Part shown: positions 58,102-64,000 of the stretch, in pieces
How positions within the stretch are numbered: the stretch's first letter is position 1
How the letters are laid out: every line of letters begins with the position of its first letter
Assembly: GCA_961205875.1 (NCBI GenBank)
Contig: OY540815.1
Location: 14,383,638-14,447,637, forward strand
Direction: 5' to 3'
DNA from: Sialis fuliginosa
Taxonomy: Eukaryota; Arthropoda; Insecta; Megaloptera; Sialidae
Length of the DNA stretch: 64,000 bases
Translations under genes and position numbers: made by a program
Notes under the pieces: generated by a model
What the model was told of the DNA's origin: nothing
The model's input: only the letters and a program-made list of their open reading frames with translations
Databases searched by the model: none

Positions 58102-58646
58102 CAGTGGCGGTTTATGTATAAGAACAAAGAGATAAACATAAATTATTTTTATTTTGCATTAACAGTGTTATGCTGCTCTATTAATTTTAGGATAATTAAA
58201 TATTAATTTTTATTTAACAAAACGAAAAGGATATAACTATAAATCTGTGAGTTCAGAAAATGTTTGAGTCTATGCAATGTTTTATAGTCAGTTATATAAT
58301 CCATTTTGTTGATTTGCAACAGGTCCATATTAATAAAATTTGCAATAGATATTTTCTATTTTCTAATAAAAATATGTACCTATATAAAAATCAAAATCAA
58401 AAATAACGATGTTGATGTAATAGTTATTTTAGTGAGTAACTAACAATAAAATTAGGTGAGGGAGGTATTAAAAGGATTAATGGTAGTTATAAAGTTGATA
58501 AGTATTTAGAGGAGGCAGTCAAGTAAGATTAAAATATGAACATTTTTAGATTGCAATTTGATTTTCAGAATTCAAACAATCATTACTCTTTATTCTAGAT
58601 TACTATCAGTTTAAACCCCACATATTATGTCTATGAACTACCACTG
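58102..58646. mobile_element. Possible hAT-like element, 545 bp
   Basis: CAGTGGCGGTTTATG at the left and, in reverse complement, CAGTGGTAGTTCATA at the right. The ends agree with each other and with common insect hAT ends, but the 8 bp outside them do not match (CCTCTGGT against AACGTTAT), so the pairing is tentative. Confidence 0.35.
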
Positions 58647-59029
58647 AACGTTATCATAAAACAACGAAATTCGGGAACTTCTTATATGTACCTTATTACA
58701 CAAAAGAGTTATCGTGCAATTGTTGTGGATCAATTCAACGAAGAATTATTTATTTTGCTGAATTATATATGAAACTGTGTATTTGAAAAATATGGTAAAC
58801 TCGTATGTATTTGAATGAATGTTTAAGATTTGGATTTTTTAAATGATTTTTAAATTGAGTGTTTTATTATATTTTGTAGTGGACTCTTATCAAAGTGTCG
58901 AAATGTGTTTGAAGTATGAAATTAAATGTATTGACATATATTTACACATATTTCAGTTTTGGTCGCTAATGCCAGTACAGATATAATATACATATATGTA
59001 ATTAGATTACATTACACTATTACCATCCG

Positions 59030-59310
59030 TAGTGGCTGCATCAATATCCGGTGGCGATAATAACGAATTCCTTTAACTGAAGCTCTGTAAAATCCCACAC
59101 TACTCAACACGGTGTGTGTATCTTGCAACAGAACTGTATTACATATCATTCAAAGCTGGTCGGTACAAATAAACACACTAGATTAGCTTGATTAGTTTTA
59201 GCTGTGCATTTACACACATACATACGTTTGTATCTCGCTACAGAGTGGTTCCAGGAAACGCAAGCGTCCGGCCGCCTGGAGCGGTGCCCGGAACACAGAT
59301 AATGGACAAG
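59030..59310. promoter_or_regulatory. Pair of GC-rich islands
   Basis: One at 59030-59110 with ATCCGGTGGCGATAATAACG and one at 59220-59310 with AAGCGTCCGGCCGCCTGGAG. GGTGGCGATAA is shared with the island at 61930. No exon recognised. Confidence 0.25.
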
Positions 59311-59520
59311 GATGTTTGATAATTATTGTTAATTATATTATTTATTCACAAATGTATCCATGAAAGTTTATAGTGTCAATATTATTTTGATATACAAACA
59401 TGTATTTAAAATTTACAAAACAAAACATTCATACCAAATTGATCAAAATCTAATTAACGGTTCAAAAAATATTCAATTTTCAAATCAAATATAAAATTTA
59501 TAAATAAATTTAAATAGATA

Positions 59521-59830
59521 CAATAGCACCTCGCAATTACGGCGTAATTGGGACCGAACACTCGCTGTTAATAGAAAAACCCCGGTAAGTGAATTAAGGC
59601 TTTTTTTGTGCCTCACGAGTGCCTGCAAGCAAAACTGCGTACTATGTACTAATATATATTAAGTGTGCAATAACACTATAAAACAACGATAGAAATGGAA
59701 ATTTACATAATGTTTACCCTTAAATATATATTTAGTACGTAAAGTACGTGATTCAAAACTGAAAAATAAATATAAATATAAAATTTAAGAACGCCGTTAA
59801 GCAAATAGCCGTTATTTCTAGGTGGTACTG
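59521..59830. mobile_element. pogo/Tigger-like miniature element, 310 bp
   Basis: CAATAGCACCTCGCAATTAC at the left and, in reverse complement, CAGTACCACCTAGAAATAAC at the right, flanked by TA on both sides (59519-59520 and 59831-59832). CA.T...ACCTCG..TTA plus GGGACC.AACA inside the left end is the pattern of pogo/Tigger non-autonomous elements, and the TA duplication fits the Tc1/mariner/pogo group. No transposase frame. Confidence 0.78.
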
Positions 59831-60396
59831 TATATGTCAATTTGAACCATCATTGCAATAGTTTTTAAATAATGATTAATTAAATCATACAATCACATTT
59901 ATTTTTAGTTCGTGTTAAATGAATTAACTATGAAAACAAACTGATATTATAAACACGCTTAGCTAACGAAATGAACTATAAATAAACTATATTATTTTTT
60001 TGTGTGTGGAACGATTACGATCTACAAACAAACTAAAAATATAACAAATGTGAAACATAAGAACAATACTTAAAACTGTATCACTGAAAGATTTATAATA
60101 TACAAAAATAAGCTTTGTTTACTTGTTGTAAAGCTTTTTCGTTCATCAGTCAATGTTTTTTCTAGTATAAATAAAGAAAGAATTAAATCGACCGACATAT
60201 TTTTATATAGAATTGAAATTTATAATATGAAGTTATAGATTTAGGTCGAATTTAACATTTAGTTTCTTGGTTATTATATAGATATAAAAATATTATTTTG
60301 TATTTTTAATATGATTTAAAAAATCTTATTGTTAGTGAATTTAAACCTCCCGAAAGATTTAAAAAGTTGATCTTTTAACATTATTTCATTTCTCAC
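59831..60396. other. AT-rich stretch, nothing recognised
   Basis: No gene or repeat seen. Confidence 0.45.
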
Positions 60397-60600
60397 TGCC
60401 CAGGAAAAAAATTTAGGTCTGAAGTGATCAAATCACTGACAGATCTGCATTTTGAGACATCATATTTTTTGCCTGCCTAGATCTACAACGACCTACAAAG
60501 ATCTTTGATTGATCAGTGAACAAATATGATTTTGTTTCAAAATGCAGATCTATCAAGATCTGATTTTATAACTTCAAATCTAAAAATTTATCCCGGGTGT
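60397..60600. mobile_element. 204-bp fold-back (MITE-like) element
   Basis: CCCAGGAAAAAAATTTAGGT...GAAGT...AAATCA...AGATCTGCATTTTGA at the left is mirrored by TCAAAATGCAGATCT...TGATTTTATAACTTC...TAAAAATTTATCCCGGG at the right. AGATCT/GATC words are dense (at least six), giving a secondary short-range palindromic pattern. Confidence 0.78.
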
Positions 60601-60839
60601 GGACATCCTATGTAAGTGCTTTTCGAAAAGATTTTTTCAGTAATAAGGTTAAACAGGTAGAGATCCTAGTTTTGTAAAATTTGTAAAATACACAACAAAA
60701 TTTAAAAACTAAACGTCGTTTATTTTTACAAGCTTTTTTCTGATATGAATTATGTATATCAACAGTATATTTTTCGTAATATTGACGTATTTATACAAAC
60801 GATTACATTTTATTAACAGTTGTACGGTTCTAATGTTCG

Positions 60840-61095
60840 CTATTCCCAGCCGGTGGAGGAGGAGGAGGAAATTGACGCAAGCCAGAATCAGATACAGTGA
60901 AATGTGTGTTTAAATTAATGCCAATTTGTTTGTTTTCGCCAATTTGTGCGCCTCTGCGTCTCGCCGTGATAAGATTTAGTGGCGGGGAAACTTTGTTGTT
61001 GTTGCCGAATGTACGCGCACAACATGTCTATATTCCTTTTGTGTGTGCTTTATTCCACTGATTATCAAAAATGGCATTGCCTGCTTTTTGCGTTG
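60840..61095. promoter_or_regulatory. GC-rich island, enhancer-like
   Basis: Contains GGTGGAGGAGGAGGAGG, two copies of GCCAATTTGT (about 60921 and 60939), GTGATAAGATT (GATA-type), AGTGGCGGGGAAAC and ACGCGCAC. The even spread of distinct motifs over 250 bp with no open frame is what a conserved enhancer might look like; not proven. Confidence 0.3.
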
Positions 61096-61795
61096 CCCAT
61101 GTTATTAACGATCTAATAAATATAGCTTATTGTAATACTTCTATGCACTTCTTGTTTTTATTGTTAATTTCCGACCAAAAGAGAAGGATTATGAGTTTAA
61201 TTCGTTGATTTTTTTGTATGTAGATACGTTCATATGTACCTAGCTCTATAATGCACCAATCAATTTTGTTGCGTTTTTTTATATTTTATATAAGTAAATT
61301 TTCTCAAAATAATTATACTTATATAAATTTGACACTATCTTGGATATATCATAATGAATTTTTATTTAAAAAAAAACTGCCTGATTGAAGAAATATAATT
61401 TTAGCTTTTGAATTCAATATTTCAAGGTCCTCGTCCTAGCCACGTTTCTCATCCGGAGTTTACGTCGCAGTGTTTAGGTTGCAAATCGCGCCTACATATT
61501 TTATTTATTAATTTTAAAAAGTTGAAAAAAAAGTATAATACGATTTATTTTGATTATAATTAATATTGGTTTGAAAAAATAATTCATTATATATGCTTTC
61601 TTTTGAAAAAATTAAATATACACATATTTTTATTTTAAATAAAGAATTATTTAAATTCAAAATACACGTTTTTAAATTCACTAATGTCTGTTCCATTAAA
61701 ATATGTACTCCTATAAATAACTCAAATAGAATGAAATATGAATACATAACCGACATTGGACTACATTTTTAATTTAAATTCAAATTGACAAAACC
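61096..61795. other. AT-rich stretch, nothing recognised
   Basis: The minus frame 61514-61756 is translated AT-rich DNA. Confidence 0.45.
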
Positions 61796-61799
61796 AATT

Positions 61800-61985
61800 T
61801 TTGATCAACGCTTCTCCATGCCTGCCCCGTTCCCCTTTACTTCACTTCCTTTTGCTGTCTTGTTGACGACCATCGCGAGTGATAAAGAAGTGAAAGTTAC
61901 GGAAGCGGTGTTTTCCGTACCAAGTCCAGGTGGCGATAACTGAGGTGGGTAGATGCTACGAAGGGAGCAACCAAGTTCAGTGGTT
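61800..61985. promoter_or_regulatory. GC-rich island
   Basis: C-rich first half (CCATGCCTGCCCCGTTCCCC) and then TCCAGGTGGCGATAACTGAGG. AGGTGGCG resembles the core of the insect CTCF site (family knowledge), making an insulator one possibility. Confidence 0.25.
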
Positions 61986-62274
61986 CCGGAATATCTTAAA
62001 AATATGTGTCTTCTATTAATGTTGTAGATATCTATACGTTTTTTTTTAATATTTACTAGCTTTTATTCGCGACATCACCTACGTGTATTTCAAAATTGGT
62101 GAATACCCATATGACAGACAGCTCTAAACGCATAGTATTTACTATGGTTCCATTGTTTGACAACCATTCATCACATCAAATTACTGGATAAGATATATGT
62201 AATAACACCATTATTCTCAACCAGGATAACAAAAACAATACTTTTAATATAGTATTGGTTTTTAACGTATAGCT

Positions 62275-62545
62275 TGTTTTGTTGCGTTCCCACCGTTTGA
62301 GGACTGGTGACGGCGTCTCATTCACATGCAGGGAGGCGTCCGCGCGGGCGAGTCGCAGATGGCGACGCGGGCCGGGAGACACCGCCGCCAATAACAAGAC
62401 GCACCCCATAATGCGACGTCATGCATTTTTATTTCCTTGTGCGGGAATGTTTTAAACAAGAGACAACTCCTTGTTGTGTAGCTAGGTGGGTTTTCTTGTG
62501 AGATGTCGGAAAATTGGCCGAATGCGGTTCGTCGAATTGTTAATT
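62275..62545. promoter_or_regulatory. CpG-rich island, promoter-like
   Basis: The second strong CpG-dense block, with GGGAGGCGTCCGCGCGGGCG, GCAGATGGCGACGCGGGCCG, CCGCCGCCAATAAC (CCAAT word) and AATGCGACGTCATGCA (CRE-like ACGTCA). Two overlapping minus frames cross it; one begins MGCVLLLAAVSPGPRRHLRL, which looks like a signal peptide but is probably dictated by GC-rich bases. No homologous protein recognised. Confidence 0.33.
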
Positions 62546-63010
62546 TTGAAATTGGGAACAAATTAAACGCGCACTATTTTAAATGAAATGAGAAATAGTG
62601 AAATAAATTAAATAAACTATTTTAACATATATAGCATTTGTAAATAATAATGAACAGTATTTTTGTGTTTAAGCAATAGTGAATATTAACTAAGAAAATA
62701 CTTTTTATTCATTAAAGAAATAAAATAACACCTAGAAAAAAAATTGTTCCTTAAAATAGCTAAATGAGATTTGTACTAAATGAGCAATATCATATATTTA
62801 TATAATATTTTATAAATCGTACAGAGTTGATATTCTAATAAAATACAAGTTAACTGTCCTTGCTTAGGGCAATCTATTGGGGCGTAATCGAGTTGATTAG
62901 TTTTGGGTTAGTTAGTTCTTGTTAGGTTAAGTCTATTCTATACATCAACACATGATATTTGATAGTTGTGACGTCGGTAACGGCATATTCTTCAGGTTAA
63001 CCTTATTTTA
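62546..63010. other. AT-rich stretch, nothing recognised
   Basis: No feature seen. Confidence 0.45.
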
Positions 63011-63056
63011 TTGAGGCGGGGCGGGAGGGGGGGGGGGTAATGATACATCCCCCCCC
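63011..63056. repeat. G-run / C-run hairpin, possible G-quadruplex
   Basis: GAGGCGGGGCGGGAGGGG leads into an 11-G run (63027-63037), then an 11-nt spacer, then an 8-C run (63049-63056). The runs can pair as a hairpin or the G tracts can form a quadruplex. Exact run lengths are prone to sequencing error. Confidence 0.7.
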
Positions 63057-64000
63057 AAAAAAAATTAAAGCAAATTCAATAATACAATTATTTTATTTTA
63101 TTTTATTTAGGGAGCAGGGGGAATGAAACATTTTCATTATTTTAGATTAATGTTCCATTGTTGTAATGTGCTTGTAAAAAAGTTTGCTATTAAAAAATGT
63201 GTAGACATTTTGGCGATGATACGATAAAAAAAAATGTGGATTGTCTAGAAGTGTCGATCAAAGATTTCGATATTTTTACATAGAAGCCATGTACAGATAG
63301 GTCTATTTTCTCGGTGTAGGTAATTTTAGGTAAAAACAGGAGTAGTTTTCTTTGTTCTTTTGTTTGTATATGGCTGTAAGAATTGTCCAATTTATTTTAC
63401 CATTTTCATGGAAACATTTTTTTCTCGCCTGTTTTGTTTTTAAAAGTTGCCGAATGAAATATACTTCATTTGAGGAATGTGTTTTTTATGTGTCTTCATT
63501 TTGCTGAATACATACTCGGTGTTTTTACGTGATGCATTACAAAGAAAATCTTCCTTGTAGTACGTATCTATGTATGTATCACAGAGAAGTATTTTTAAAT
63601 TAAATTTTGAGCATTTGTACACACGTACATAAAATTTACTTTTCTTGATTTTTTATTTATTTATAAGATGAGTGTGTATTATTTTCAGATTCTGTATCTA
63701 ACAATAATGATATTCATCTATAGTCAGACATTAATTTCATTGGAGCCTATTTTTGGCCACATACTTATACCAGTCAAAAACTTTACCTACATATATAGTA
63801 TGTGGTATATTTTTGCTAAAATATTCACATAACTTACAAATTCAACTGTTTGGCTATGGTTTAAATTGTCAGTTGTTTAAGATGTAAAAAAACAACTTTT
63901 ATTTGATTTTATCTATCTAACGTAAAACTTTCAGATAGGGGGTACAAAATCAGTTTGTGTTTCATGAAATATGATATTAACATAAACAAACATAACTATT
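63057..64000. other. AT-rich stretch, nothing recognised
   Basis: Frames at 63190-63390 and 63440-63622 (-) are unrecognised. No repeat structure seen up to the window end. Confidence 0.45.

Noticed and set aside
58102-58646. Secure hAT element with CAGTGGCGG ends
   Set aside because: Ends agree but the adjacent 8-mers do not match, so only a tentative entry was made.
62176-62409. Minus frame starting like a signal peptide (MGCVLLLAAV)
   Set aside because: The hydrophobic start is dictated by GC-rich bases in a CpG island; the rest matches nothing and an overlapping frame is equally open.

Overview
The window reads as AT-rich (visually about 30% GC) nuclear DNA of an arthropod, most likely an insect. 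The case for this rests on its mobile DNA: an internally deleted mariner still carrying the C-terminal transposase codons, a Helitron-like element with a CTAG-T end, hAT-type miniature elements with 8-bp target duplications, a pogo/Tigger-like miniature element, and many fold-back elements. I cannot fix the order from sequence alone. Frequent GTACCTAC/TAGGTA words and the CGCG-rich Helitron-like end would suit Lepidoptera or a similar AT-rich insect genome.

I found no convincing host protein-coding gene, rRNA, tRNA, known microRNA or CRISPR array. The longest open frames (60-157 codons) are mostly Leu/Ile/Lys/Asn-rich frames expected by chance in AT-rich DNA, or lie inside repeats. The only recognisable protein sequence is about 40 codons of mariner transposase at 11579-11698. 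The window is best read as a gene desert or the inside of a very large intron.

Layout. 1-5 kb: GC islands at 1060-1225 and 3540-3690, a 100-bp CAGGGTG element, and copy 1 of a dispersed repeat (4060-4450). 5-13 kb: long AT-rich stretches, two fold-back elements (6893-7217, 8588-8858), the mariner relic (11388-11742). 12.8-18 kb: Helitron-like element, the first 'GCTTCCTCG' repeat with a 13-unit GACG microsatellite and a 20-bp minisatellite, a miniature element holding a nested second element, and a 160-bp tandem repeat. 20-29 kb: two hAT miniature elements with exact 8-bp duplications, a CpG-rich island followed by a 26-codon frame (22423-22503), a TTGAAGTGAAACTT element and a 359-bp fold-back. 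31-42 kb: Helitron-like ends, two more TGTCCGG elements, and a repeat cluster at 36.5-42.4 kb. 47-50 kb: a 475-bp fold-back and an 815-bp TIR element with a nested inverted repeat and a perfect 33-nt palindrome. 53-60 kb: further fold-backs and a pogo-like element. Through the whole window run short GC-rich islands (50-250 bp) carrying ATGGCG/GCCAT, CRE-like and Ets-like words, which are candidate regulatory elements.

The strongest results are mobile-element families whose boundaries can be proved inside the window: a TNA-duplicating family with three copies, one interrupted by a 648-bp element with TATA flanks, where an uninterrupted sister copy shows the pre-insertion structure; and hAT miniature elements with exact 8-bp duplications. 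The 'GCTTCCTCG' family (five copies) is the best candidate for something undescribed: it carries copy-specific microsatellite and minisatellite expansions, and one copy is fused to a satellite-like tandem repeat.
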